DNA of 11,295 nt from Candidatus Nomurabacteria bacterium (GCA_943359425.1 CALRHN010000019.1:1-11295); one strand, 5' to 3'. Counted from the first letter of the stretch, positions 1 to 7,430 are shown. A program made the numbers and translations. Notes: a model not told the origin generated them from the letters alone.

Positions 1-438
1 GAATCTGATCTCATACGGCGACTGCTCGAGAAGTTGTAGGAGTGCATATACTCCGGCAAATGTACCCTCGGCCCTGAAAGAAACAGCGAGAACGTCATGG
101 CCGGAATCTTTGGCGAGATCGACGTTCGCGATCTCGAATTTGTCCACAGCTCCCTTGCCCAGCTTCTCGATCGTCTCGAGGAAAGGCACGACGTCGGCAG
201 CTGACACGAAATGCGCGGCGAGCGCTTCGCGTGTCTCTTTCGTCGCAGCAACAGTCTGTTTGAGTGCGCCTAACTCTGCTTCTTTTTTCTGCGCGACAAG
301 AGTTGCCGCCGTGAGCGTTGCGATATGCTCGTTCTTTATCTTTACCAGATGGAACATGTACAAATAGAGGCCGAAAACAGCCACGGTGACGAATCCGAGA
401 ACGACTATCAATAGAGTGTAGTGTTTCGTGTGTTTCAT
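1..438 (-). CDS. pilO: PilO-like type IV pilus inner-membrane protein, C-terminus beyond the window
   Basis: The frame opens at ATG 438 and is still open at base 1, giving 146 codons of the N-terminal part. One membrane segment covers about residues 8-29 (start MKHTKHYTLLIVVLGFVTVA), followed by an Ala/Glu/Lys-rich stretch (about residues 35-75) likely to be coiled coil, then the start of a ferredoxin-like periplasmic-type domain (VVPFLETIEKLGKGAVDKFE). This is the usual PilO layout. PilO pairs with PilN as the alignment subcomplex linking PilM to the rest of the pilus machine. The start overlaps the pilN stop by four bases (ATGA), so the two are translationally coupled. The name rests mainly on position after pilM-pilN and on topology, because PilO sequences are poorly conserved. 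No Shine-Dalgarno sequence is visible. Confidence 0.75.
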   Translation of the reverse strand, partial: MKHTKHYTLLIVVLGFVTVAVFGLYLYMFHLVKIKNEHIATLTAATLVAQKKEAELGALKQTVAATKETREALAAHFVSAADVVPFLETIEKLGKGAVDKFEIANVDLAKDSGHDVLAVSFRAEGTFAGVYALLQLLEQSPYEIRF

Positions 439-989
439 TTCGGTTGGGCGAGGAGCGTTATTTGGAGACTGAAATCTATGTCACTGCCTTTGACAAAATT
501 CGAGACGGGAAGATTTATTTTCGAAAATGCCTGTTCGGTCTTCAAACGATCGACAAAGGAGAGGAGCGCTTCGCGGCTGTCGGCCGTTCCCGAGAGTGTC
601 ACTTCGGGAGTTTTCCCGTCGCTAGATTTAGTATATGCGACTTGGCGGATCCGTATGGCCTGGGATTTTTGTCGCAAAATCGGCGCGATGACGGAGTCAG
701 AGACGAGAAAGGGTTTGCCGAGTCCTGTAAAGATCTGGAGTTTCTTATTGATATCATCGATGCTCTGAGACATGTCCGCATCGATTGCGGCAGTTTCATT
801 GCCCTGATGCGCGTCGAATTGTTTCTGTGCGAACGTTTCTTTCGTATTCGAAAGAATATATGATGGCGCAAAAAGAATGACGAGCACGGCTCCGCTGATC
901 GAGAGGAATGTGAGTGCGGCGACAGCGAGCCGCAAACGGTACAGACCGCGAATACGCTTCTTTTCGATGTACGGGAGGAGATTAATCAT
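435..989 (-). CDS. pilN: PilN-like type IV pilus assembly protein
   Basis: The protein has 184 residues, within the usual PilN size. It begins MINLLPYIEKKR: the short cytoplasmic N-terminus with the INLLP motif is the known PilM-docking peptide of PilN. A single membrane span follows at about residues 20-46 (LRLAVAALTFLSISGAVLVI), then a coiled-coil-prone region and a C-terminal alpha/beta domain (about 90-184) with PilN-type strands (QVAYTKSSDGKTPEVTLSGT). It overlaps pilM by 8 bases and pilO by 4, which indicates one transcript and coupled translation. The N-terminus sits on PilM in the cytoplasm and the rest lies outside the membrane with PilO. No clear ribosome binding site precedes the start, which is consistent with coupling. 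Confidence 0.88.
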   Translation of the reverse strand: MINLLPYIEKKRIRGLYRLRLAVAALTFLSISGAVLVILFAPSYILSNTKETFAQKQFDAHQGNETAAIDADMSQSIDDINKKLQIFTGLGKPFLVSDSVIAPILRQKSQAIRIRQVAYTKSSDGKTPEVTLSGTADSREALLSFVDRLKTEQAFSKINLPVSNFVKGSDIDFSLQITLLAQPK

Positions 990-2064
990 GGGTAAAATCG
1001 CGCAGGGCGAGTCCGATCGCCGTCACGTATCCGAGCGAGTCGTTGAAATTTATTTCCGGAACATATCCGTTGTCAGTCGCGATATTCGCCCACGCGTCGG
1101 CGAGAACGACCGTCGTGCGCATGCTCATAGAGAGGTAGTCGACGAGGCCGATGAGATTCGAGTCCCCGCCGCACAGCACGATCTTCTCGATCGCGGGATG
1201 CGCGACGCCGTCTTCTTCCTTGTGCGTGTGCCAATACACGTAGTGCTTGTTGATCTCGTCGCGCAGGACGGAGATGTTATTGAGGAGGACGGCGAAGAGT
1301 TCGCGCTCGGGAGCGTTGCGCGAGAGGTCGAAGGTCTTCTTCATGCCTTCGGCTTCCGCGAAACTGATCTTGAAATTCTTTTCGAGTATCTCCGTGAGCG
1401 CTCGTCCGCCGATGTCGAGCGTCGTGGCGAAGAGGACTTTGCGGTCGGAGACGATGGAGACGCCCGTGCGCGTATGGCCGAAGTCGACGACCATGACCGT
1501 GCTCGCGTCGCCTTCGGGAATGACGGCGCGCATGATGGCCGACGCTTCCAGTTCGAGAGAGATCGGCGTATAACCCGACGAGGCGAAGAGTTCCAAATAA
1601 CTGTCGATAGTGACTTGAGAGGAAGCGAGGACCTTGATCGAATACCACGAATCGCCTTCGGAGACGAGATCGTAATCGAATACGGAATCGACGGCAGCCA
1701 TGGGAATATGCTCTTCGAGCTGCAGCTCGATGGCGTTGCGGATGCTCTGGCGGTCCATGCGAGGGATCTTTACGCGGAAGAGATAGACCTGTTCCTCGGG
1801 CATGGCGACGCGGACGAAGGAGAGTCCGTGCTTCTCCCTGATGCTCGCGAGTACTTCGGAAAGTTTCTTGCTGTCGATTATCTTGCCGCCGGCGACAATG
1901 CCTGCGGGAATCTGTTCTTCGCCATAGCGTCCGAGACGGAAGCTGCCGCGATACGGAATGAGTTCGGCGAACTTGATCGACTGATCGGAAATATCGATGC
2001 CGACGGACGGCATACGCAAGAGCCGCGGCGTCGGAAAGAATCTGTTCTCTAAGATCTGCTTCAT
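982..2064 (-). CDS. pilM: PilM, actin-like ATPase of the type IV pilus
   Basis: The protein has 360 residues, the usual PilM length, and an FtsA/actin-like fold. The phosphate-1 loop is at about residues 19-34 (SVGIDISDQSIKFAEL), the phosphate-2 loop is VVDFGHTRTGVSIV (about 190-204), and the adenosine motif is IVLCGGDSNLIGLVDYL (about 298-314). PilM is a cytoplasmic scaffold that binds ATP and the N-terminus of PilN; the INLLP peptide of the next gene supplies that partner. Start ATG 2064 is supported by a TATAAT box ending 8 bases upstream and by AAGGA just before the ATG. DedA ends 38 bases upstream on the same strand. A 391-codon reading frame on the opposite strand (877-2052) is an antisense shadow. 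PilQ, PilB and PilC are not in view. Confidence 0.92.
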   Translation of the reverse strand: MKQILENRFFPTPRLLRMPSVGIDISDQSIKFAELIPYRGSFRLGRYGEEQIPAGIVAGGKIIDSKKLSEVLASIREKHGLSFVRVAMPEEQVYLFRVKIPRMDRQSIRNAIELQLEEHIPMAAVDSVFDYDLVSEGDSWYSIKVLASSQVTIDSYLELFASSGYTPISLELEASAIMRAVIPEGDASTVMVVDFGHTRTGVSIVSDRKVLFATTLDIGGRALTEILEKNFKISFAEAEGMKKTFDLSRNAPERELFAVLLNNISVLRDEINKHYVYWHTHKEEDGVAHPAIEKIVLCGGDSNLIGLVDYLSMSMRTTVVLADAWANIATDNGYVPEINFNDSLGYVTAIGLALRDFTHD

Positions 2065-2072
2065 GTCCTTCT

Positions 2073-2078
2073 ATTATA
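2073..2078 (-). promoter_or_regulatory. -10 element of pilM
   Basis: A perfect TATAAT reads on the minus strand and ends 8 bases before the pilM ATG. Transcription would begin at or within one or two bases of the start codon. The overlap with AAGGA (2066-2070) leaves a short-leader reading possible. No good -35 hexamer is visible at 16-18 bases. Confidence 0.5.
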
Positions 2079-2102
2079 CTTGAGACGGACTAAAAAGTCT
2101 GC

Positions 2103-2714
2103 TTATTCTCCCCGATGTACTGCGCGCGCAGCGAAAAATGTCGGAATGAAAGAGAGAACGACGAGAGCACCGACGATGGGGATGAGGTAGCTATCGATAT
2201 TGGGAATCGTACGTCCAAGTGTGTATCCGATTGTCGGTATGAGGATGCACCAGATCGCGCCGCCGATTATGTTATAGGAGAAAAAGCGTTTGTACGGCAT
2301 CTGCCCGATGCCGGCAAGAAGCGGCGTGAGCGTACGGACGATAGGGACAAAGCGCGCGAGAATAACGGAGGCCTGCCCGTGTTTGGCGAAGAACCTATTC
2401 ACGCGTTCTATATATATGGGTTTGAGGAATCGAGAACGCCGCTCGGTAAACAATTTGTCTCCGGCCTTCTTGCCGATCGAATATCCGACGCTGTCCCCTA
2501 TGACGGCGGCGATGAATGAGCCGATAATGAGGACGAAGAGATTAATATGCCCCGCGGCGGCGAGAATGCCGGCGACGAAGAGAAGCGAGTCACCAGGAAG
2601 GACGACGCCGAAGAAGAGTCCGCTCTCGGCAAATATGAAAGCCATGATGCCCAGCATGCCGAACGTCTCCGCGACGAATGTGGGGTTGAGAAGATCGGCG
2701 AAGGAGAAGTGCAT
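2103..2714 (-). CDS. DedA/SNARE-associated family membrane protein
   Basis: The protein has 203 residues, typical for DedA. Family hallmarks in order: an early hydrophobic hairpin with ESGLFFGVVLPGDSLLF (about 30-46), GDSVGYSIGKKAGDKLF (about 73-89) and the signature RFVPIVRTLTPLLAG (about 121-135) with its conserved Arg-Pro-Arg spacing, then further membrane helices. DedA proteins are inner-membrane proteins of the lipid-scramblase or flippase type; members affect undecaprenyl-phosphate recycling and membrane homeostasis. The exact substrate cannot be told from the sequence. The start is ATG 2714, five bases after the stop of the tRNA-binding protein gene, so the two probably share a transcript. 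The gene lies upstream of pilM, and a functional link to the pilus is not implied. Confidence 0.9.
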   Translation of the reverse strand: MHFSFADLLNPTFVAETFGMLGIMAFIFAESGLFFGVVLPGDSLLFVAGILAAAGHINLFVLIIGSFIAAVIGDSVGYSIGKKAGDKLFTERRSRFLKPIYIERVNRFFAKHGQASVILARFVPIVRTLTPLLAGIGQMPYKRFFSYNIIGGAIWCILIPTIGYTLGRTIPNIDSYLIPIVGALVVLSFIPTFFAARAVHRGE

Positions 2715-2719
2715 ATAAT

Positions 2720-3163
2720 TTATCGTACAGCACTCCCGGGATTTACCGGACGCTCGGGCGTGAGAAATACGGGCGCGCCGTCAGGTCCATCGACGGCCAT
2801 GAGCATTCCTTGTGATTCGACTCCGCGAATCATACGCGGTTCGAGATTCACGATATAGAGAACTTGCTTGCCGACGAGTTTCTCGTATTCAGGGAAGAAT
2901 TCGCGGATGCCGGATACGATCTGGCGGAGAGTCGGTTCAGGCGCAGAAACGCCCGTTTCTGCGCCTGCCTCTGTGTTCGCTTTTGCTTCCCTTAAACTAT
3001 CTTGCGAAGCAAGATGGTCGGGCGAACCGGCTACTGCCGGTTGTAGCCCAAAATCGATCATGCATTTCAAAAGCTTGTCTGTGCCTTCCACGGGTTCAAC
3101 GCTCCGGATTGTGCCGACGCGAATGTCCATCTTCTTGAATTCTTCATACGAAACCGTTGCCAT
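2720..3163 (-). CDS. Stand-alone tRNA-binding OB-fold protein (MetRS C-terminal/CsaA type) with an in-frame insert
   Basis: The 147-residue product matches the EMAP-II/Arc1p/MetG C-terminal tRNA-binding family. The N-terminal block is FKKMDIRVGTIRSVEPVEGT (about 9-28) with KLLKCMIDFG (30-39); the C-terminal block is RQIVSGIREFF (80-90), NLEPRMIRGVESQGMLMA and the terminal VNPGSAVR. Such domains bind tRNA non-specifically, as the beta part of methionyl-tRNA synthetase or as free CsaA-like proteins. The two conserved blocks are normally nearly adjacent. Here about 36 extra residues (about 40-76, Ala/Glu/Ser-rich, hydrophilic) separate them, encoded by a palindromic DNA element. Removing the insert leaves about 111 residues, the usual size of the free domain. 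The frame stays open, so the gene is probably functional with a surface loop. It has its own promoter and likely a leaderless start. Confidence 0.85.
   Translation of the reverse strand: MATVSYEEFKKMDIRVGTIRSVEPVEGTDKLLKCMIDFGLQPAVAGSPDHLASQDSLREAKANTEAGAETGVSAPEPTLRQIVSGIREFFPEYEKLVGKQVLYIVNLEPRMIRGVESQGMLMAVDGPDGAPVFLTPERPVNPGSAVR
2938..3049. repeat. Three-hairpin palindromic element inserted in frame in a coding region
   Basis: This 112-bp stretch contains three consecutive inverted repeats. The first is CAGGCGCAGAAACG (2938-2951) and its exact complement (2954-2967) with a 2-base gap. The second is ATCTTGC (2999-3005) and GCAAGAT (3009-3015), extendable by a wobble and one more pair. The third is AACCGGC (3025-3031) and GCCGGTT (3036-3042), enclosed by GGGC/GCCC (3020-3023 and 3046-3049). 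It coincides with the part of the OB-fold protein that has no counterpart in the family. I infer a mobile or copied palindromic element comparable in style to the in-frame palindromic elements known from Rickettsia. No second copy is in this window. Confidence 0.7.
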
Positions 3164-3171
3164 ATTTCTCT

Positions 3172-3201
3172 ACTATAGCACTTCTTGCTGATCCGCCTCA
3201 A
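3172..3201 (-). promoter_or_regulatory. Promoter of the tRNA-binding protein gene
   Basis: On the minus strand there is TTGAGG (3196-3201), an 18-base spacer, and TATAGT (3172-3177) preceded by TGC (extended -10). The -10 ends 8 bases before ATG 3163, so the transcript probably starts at or next to the start codon. Confidence 0.55.
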
Positions 3202-3211
3202 TTGAGCAAAG

Positions 3212-4951
3212 CTAAATTATTTCGGACAAGTAACAGCTTTCACAGTATGGTTTATACCCGTCGCTCGTCTTGTACGCCGACCAGATCTCGGTGCCGCACT
3301 TGAAGCAGGCGTCTTTGTGAATGCGGAAATTGCTCATGATCTTGAATCGGTCGATGATGCGCTGATACGGCGTGTCGCTCGGAAACACAATGTGATGCTG
3401 TTTATAGAATGCGATCTCGCGCGGGATGAGACGGAACGGTTTGCCCGATTTTTCTCCGAGGACGGCGAGCGTACACAGTTCGTCGGTCGCATCGGAACTA
3501 TTCTCCGGCAGCGCGGCGGCGGGGACCCCCGCCGCGGCCGGGGCCACCTCGATTTCCGGCTGCCAGAAAAGCCTGCGTGAAATTGCCTCGGATTCTTCCA
3601 TCGGATAGATAATATGCGCGAAAGAACTGTTGTATGCATAGGGTGCGAATGAGAGCGGGAAGAATTCTCCGTACTCCCCTCGCGCAAGCATGGCCGTCTT
3701 GATCGCATCGACACGCTGAAAATATTCTTCAGGCTCGTAGACGACGTTGCCGATGGCGTATGAAACGTTTTTCAGTCCGATGCATCCGAAACAATTCGTG
3801 CAGTTGTCGCACGTCATGAGGAATTCCGAATCGCGCGTCTCCTTGCAGGCGAAAGAGAACTTCACATTGGAAGAATTCATGCCGACATTCTGCGTATAAT
3901 AGAGCCGTTCGGCAAAGCCGGAGTATGCGACATCCATCGAATCCTTCACGTCGAGGAAGAACTGTCCGTAGCGCACATTTTCCGATCGCTCGACTTGGAA
4001 AACGAATGTGCAATTCTTCGATTCCTTGATATCGTTGCCCGAAACATTCTGCGACTGATAGATGCGCGTCGCGCGGACCGGATTCTCTTTGATGAAAGTT
4101 TCAAATTTCTCCTTCCACTCGCGCAAAACCGAGCGACTGCCGAGATCGACTTCGGCTCTCCTCTTCTTGTATTCTTCTTTCGTGAGCTGTTCATTGAACC
4201 AACAATAATTCTTGCTCCGCAGATTCACGCAGCCGAAACAATTCTGACAGTTGCGGCAATCGTAGATGAAATCGCACTCGACGCATTCGGACGAGAACGA
4301 CGCGTACGCACATTTATAGCAATCGCTCGTCGTCGTGTTGTTGTAGAGCTGGTCGCCATTGCGTGTGTAATACGAATCAACGACATGGCGCGAGGTGAAT
4401 ATCGATGCGCTATACATGACATCTTCCGACGTCCACGAACCGAAGACATAGTAGCAATCCTTCATTCCGCGACCATAGAAAGCGAAATCGCTGTTCACGC
4501 AGCCGGGCCCGCGCCTGACGCCCGGCTGCGGCACGGTGGCCAAGAAATCGCGATATGCATCGAGAAAGGGCATCCGCGGATCATATTCCCTTCCGAAAGA
4601 GCGCGGATCCCATGCATCGGAATAATATGTATCATAATCATACGTCACCCACGGCATGACGGGGGCGGTGAGAGAAATCATCGTGTCAGTATGGTCAGGC
4701 ACATTGCACGCTCGGCGATAAATATTGGAATAGTTGGCGAATGCGAGGCGTTTCTGCCTGCGGCACGTCGGACAACACGCAGGCGGCGGCACGCGGAGCA
4801 TTTTGTAGAACTCGATATCTTCTGCCGTCACGTCGAATGAGCCTTCGCAATATTTTGAAATCCCCTTCTCCGTGCAAGTACGCGCATGAGGGACAAGGAT
4901 GTCGAGAATCTTGTCGAGCGCGGCGTCGAATTGTGGCGTCTTGGACGGCAT
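3212..4951 (-). CDS. Cysteine-rich multi-zinc-ribbon protein, divergent paralogue (function unknown)
   Basis: I do not know the function of this 579-residue protein; it resembles a large family common in Parcubacteria-type genomes. Residues 26-63 form a zinc-ribbon module (C26, C35, C60-P-T-C63, with FYKMLRVPPP between). SDAWDPRSFGREYD follows, as in the other copies. The centre (about 120-265) has short Cys/Asn-rich repeats ending CRNCQNCFGCVNLRSKNYCW; a second copy of that motif is CDNCTNCFGCIGLKNVSYAI (about 382-401). A linker rich in Ala/Pro (about 473-487) is encoded by a GC-rich hairpin. The C-terminus has one complete ribbon (CFKCG...YCESCYLSEII). Two ribbons found in the other copies have lost their cysteines. 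No signal peptide or membrane span is seen. The start lies 5 bases after the nucleotidyltransferase gene stop, suggesting one operon. Confidence 0.85.
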   Translation of the reverse strand: MPSKTPQFDAALDKILDILVPHARTCTEKGISKYCEGSFDVTAEDIEFYKMLRVPPPACCPTCRRQKRLAFANYSNIYRRACNVPDHTDTMISLTAPVMPWVTYDYDTYYSDAWDPRSFGREYDPRMPFLDAYRDFLATVPQPGVRRGPGCVNSDFAFYGRGMKDCYYVFGSWTSEDVMYSASIFTSRHVVDSYYTRNGDQLYNNTTTSDCYKCAYASFSSECVECDFIYDCRNCQNCFGCVNLRSKNYCWFNEQLTKEEYKKRRAEVDLGSRSVLREWKEKFETFIKENPVRATRIYQSQNVSGNDIKESKNCTFVFQVERSENVRYGQFFLDVKDSMDVAYSGFAERLYYTQNVGMNSSNVKFSFACKETRDSEFLMTCDNCTNCFGCIGLKNVSYAIGNVVYEPEEYFQRVDAIKTAMLARGEYGEFFPLSFAPYAYNSSFAHIIYPMEESEAISRRLFWQPEIEVAPAAAGVPAAALPENSSDATDELCTLAVLGEKSGKPFRLIPREIAFYKQHHIVFPSDTPYQRIIDRFKIMSNFRIHKDACFKCGTEIWSAYKTSDGYKPYCESCYLSEII

Positions 4952-4956
4952 ATCTT

Positions 4957-5655
4957 TTACATTCGCAAATCATCGATAAACTTCTGAAATATATTCGTGT
5001 ATTTTGCGCGGGTTGTTTCGCTGTATTTTGCACTGCGGCACTCGATGAGTGCACGGGCACATTCCTTGTATTCTTCGGGAGTGTTCGCAACGAGAGCGCC
5101 GTATGAGAAGGGACCGTCAAAACCATTTTTACGCGCGATGAGATCGAGCGTGCGCGCCATATTCTTCAGAAAATACGGAAAATCCGCAGGAGTTATGGCC
5201 GACACATCTTCCCAATGCGAAACGGCATTTCTTTTCACGCGAATGGCGATGAGTTCATCTATGGTTGCGTCAGGCAGAGAGAAGTCGCTGCGCGCTACCG
5301 AACCGATAACCGGAATCCAATATTTCATGTCAGCGAGAAGAAGCGGGACTTCGATAAATCCGACGAGCGGGCTTTTTTGTACGCCGGTGTTCAATTCTGA
5401 AATATAGAGCAATCGGAATCCGAAAGGATTGGGAAAAGATTTATCTTTGCCGAGTTTCGCGCGTATCGTTTCTTCCATATCCACAGGAAAATCGTCGGAG
5501 ACGATGGCGATCGAATCAATATCGCTGCGCGCTGGATCGAAATCCTCGCACGTCGCGCTCCCCCACAGATATATCGCGCGGACCTGCGGCTGATACGTTT
5601 CAAAAACTTCTCGGAGAAGTTCTGTCGCTTCGGATATGATCGTATCGCGTTGCAT
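4957..5655 (-). CDS. Nucleotidyltransferase-fold protein
   Basis: The protein has 232 residues. Residues 29-50 carry the pol-beta-type nucleotidyltransferase signature: LWGSATCEDFDPARSDIDSI, with Gly32-Ser33 and the metal-binding pair Asp45 and Asp47. This fold transfers nucleotides (usually AMP) to small molecules, RNA or proteins. The C-terminal half (about 120-232) is helical and reminiscent of aminoglycoside adenylyltransferase-like or HEPN-like helical domains, but I cannot assign a substrate. The length exceeds a minimal MNT antitoxin, so a toxin-antitoxin role is not supported. It sits between two members of the cysteine-rich family and ends 5 bases before one of them. A TAGAAT -10-like box lies 9 bases before its ATG inside a dyad. 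Confidence 0.75.
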   Translation of the reverse strand: MQRDTIISEATELLREVFETYQPQVRAIYLWGSATCEDFDPARSDIDSIAIVSDDFPVDMEETIRAKLGKDKSFPNPFGFRLLYISELNTGVQKSPLVGFIEVPLLLADMKYWIPVIGSVARSDFSLPDATIDELIAIRVKRNAVSHWEDVSAITPADFPYFLKNMARTLDLIARKNGFDGPFSYGALVANTPEEYKECARALIECRSAKYSETTRAKYTNIFQKFIDDLRM

Positions 5656-5664
5656 AATTTTTCT

Positions 5665-5692
5665 ATTCTAAAATTCTATAGAATATTAGAAT
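5665..5692. promoter_or_regulatory. AT-rich dyad of TAGAAT repeats, possible operator and -10 box
   Basis: The stretch reads ATTCTA-AA-ATTCTA-TAGAAT-AT-TAGAAT, an inverted repeat of 28 bp with 13 of 14 pairs matching. It contains a perfect 12-bp palindrome (5673-5684). It overlaps the stop of the upstream cysteine-rich gene and ends 9 bases before the nucleotidyltransferase start. On the minus strand the last TAGAAT (5665-5670) would serve as a -10. No U-tract follows, so a terminator is unlikely. Confidence 0.45.
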
Positions 5693-7422
5693 ACTTCTTT
5701 TTGGTAACAGGATTCGCAATAAATTTTCTCCGGTCGATCCGATGAATATGAAGTCTCGAATTCGTTCGGACATGATTCGGTGTGACCATGATTTGTTTTG
5801 TCACACATACACTGCCGATCCCAGAGTTTCATTGGGGCTCTGAGCTCATTACGTTCATAATGTCTGCAATTTGGACAAAGCCGAGGTGCCGGTATTTTCC
5901 ATTTTCTTAGGTATGCAAGTTCTTCTGGATGAATTTTAAATGCCGTTGTACATTGGTGGGGACAATTCCCTTCGTGCGAGCATCCGATTGCTTCAGCAAG
6001 GATATCATCTGCAACATCCACAATCAAATCCGGCACATCTTTGCTATCAATCGTAGGTTTATTGGTCTTTTTTTCTTGCGGTCGCCAAAAATAGCCTAAG
6101 GTGAGGGCTTTCGATTCATCAATTGGAAAATATTCTTGTGCGAGGGTTTCGTTATAAGCGTATGGAACACAGATTTGTGGAAAAAATTCGCCATACGTAA
6201 ACACTCGCCCCTGTTCATCGACATAGGGCATTTCATTCATATGATTTTTTATTTTCTCAACAAGATCAAAATATTCATCTTTAGTGTATTGTCTGTTCAT
6301 AATTACATATTGACCCTTATTTACACTTATCGAGCCAAATATATCAGCAACATTCATGCAGTAATCACAATATTGTGAATCGGTCGTGTTCGCGCCAAGA
6401 TTGATAAAACATGAATTTCTTGTCCCCCATGTGATACCAACAGACTCATACGCAAGCTCGCTTTTACCAGAACCGATAACATCATATATATCCTTGGGAT
6501 TGTCGACAAGCCGCCATCCGAATTTAGAATCTTCAGCGCCAAAAATTTCAAAGGATTGTTTTACGTTTTTACTGTTCTCAATATAGTTACCGGTGGAATT
6601 AGGAGACTTGAAAATATTTGCGTATCGATGAATCGCATTGTTTTCAATCATAAATTTGAATTCTTTTTTCAGTTCTTCATTTTGAACAAATGATCCGAAT
6701 TCAATCTTCTTGATGGCTTCGTTGTAAGAATCCTTATCGAGCTGTTGGCCTCGGAATACATATTTTTGATTCCTAAGGTTGCTCGACATGAAGCAGCTGG
6801 AGCAATTTGCGCAATCATATAAAAACGCCGAATCGAGGCAGTCATGACTATCGACTAAGTTACGACAGTTATAGTTTCGAGCCCCTTGAAGTATCCAGTA
6901 ACTTGATTCGCACTCTTTTATATTTGTGCAGTCAAGACAATTCTTCGAATAATCTACTCCTCGAGAATGATAAATAAATTCAGATTTAACTACGGAATAC
7001 GATAAGAAAGAATCTTTAGAATTAAAGACGAAGTTCGAATATTCAGTATTTTCTCCCGGATTTACGCCCAGTAATGCCCGTCGTGGGACTTGTTTTAACA
7101 ACTCGCTAAATTGAACAAAAAATGGTTTAGAAAAATCGTACTCTCTGCCATAGTCTAACGGATTCCATGCATCACTCGCATAACAGTTTGCGCAATAAAT
7201 TATAAATCCATTCGCAGGATTATACATTGTAACGATACTTGCTTTGCATAAACCACAATTGATTCTGTATAAAAATCGCTCGTTTCTTGATCGAAAACGC
7301 CTCACCAATCGACACTCCGGACACCAAGTCGGCGGTGGCACCTTCATCTTTTCATAGAAAGAAAAATCATCCGCTTCGATGGTGAAATCTTTTTTACAAT
7401 TTTGGCAGTTTCTTTTCTCCAT
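5686..7422 (-). CDS. Cysteine-rich multi-zinc-ribbon protein, low-GC paralogue (function unknown)
   Basis: I take ATG 7422 as the start (578 residues, MEKRNCQNCKKDF). An upstream in-frame GTG at 7458 would run translation through a palindrome and is less likely. Four zinc ribbons are complete or near-complete: C6/C9 with C34/C37 (CPEC), C56/C59 with C77/C80, a C-terminal CPNCR module, and a last pair ending YCESCYQKEVF. N- and C-terminal modules share the pattern FxI...(D/E)xxxYxK...PxPxxCPxCR, suggesting internal duplication. The middle (about 110-260) is a run of short Cys/Ser/Asn repeats that could form a beta-solenoid (inference). No enzyme motif, signal peptide or membrane helix is visible. 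The gene is far more AT-rich than its neighbours (14 G/C in 6241-6300, 16 in 6961-7020), a sign of transfer. Zinc binding is very likely; the role is unknown. Confidence 0.85.
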   Translation of the reverse strand: MEKRNCQNCKKDFTIEADDFSFYEKMKVPPPTWCPECRLVRRFRSRNERFLYRINCGLCKASIVTMYNPANGFIIYCANCYASDAWNPLDYGREYDFSKPFFVQFSELLKQVPRRALLGVNPGENTEYSNFVFNSKDSFLSYSVVKSEFIYHSRGVDYSKNCLDCTNIKECESSYWILQGARNYNCRNLVDSHDCLDSAFLYDCANCSSCFMSSNLRNQKYVFRGQQLDKDSYNEAIKKIEFGSFVQNEELKKEFKFMIENNAIHRYANIFKSPNSTGNYIENSKNVKQSFEIFGAEDSKFGWRLVDNPKDIYDVIGSGKSELAYESVGITWGTRNSCFINLGANTTDSQYCDYCMNVADIFGSISVNKGQYVIMNRQYTKDEYFDLVEKIKNHMNEMPYVDEQGRVFTYGEFFPQICVPYAYNETLAQEYFPIDESKALTLGYFWRPQEKKTNKPTIDSKDVPDLIVDVADDILAEAIGCSHEGNCPHQCTTAFKIHPEELAYLRKWKIPAPRLCPNCRHYERNELRAPMKLWDRQCMCDKTNHGHTESCPNEFETSYSSDRPEKIYCESCYQKEVF

Positions 7423-7430
7423 GTGTCTCT

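Noticed and set aside
877..2052. Long plus-strand open frame of 391 codons
   Set aside because: It lies antisense to pilM, whose three ATP-binding motifs and length are clear. The translation is Arg/Asp/Glu-rich with no recognisable motif, typical of an antisense shadow in a GC-rich gene.
2720..3163. Full methionyl-tRNA synthetase or its fragment
   Set aside because: Only the C-terminal tRNA-binding domain is present, with its own promoter and start; no HIGH or KMSKS motif is nearby, so it is a free domain and not a broken synthetase.
3197..3206. CTCAATTGAG palindrome after the 579-residue protein gene as a terminator
   Set aside because: The stem is short, AT-centred and has no following T-run; it overlaps the -35 of the next gene and is better left as part of that promoter region.
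3995..4840. Plus-strand open frame of 281 codons
   Set aside because: It is antisense to the 579-residue cysteine-rich protein, which has two clear paralogues in the window; no family resemblance on the plus strand.
4957..5655. MNT antitoxin of a HEPN-MNT toxin-antitoxin pair
   Set aside because: The protein is much longer than a minimal antitoxin, and neither neighbour has a HEPN RX4-6H motif.
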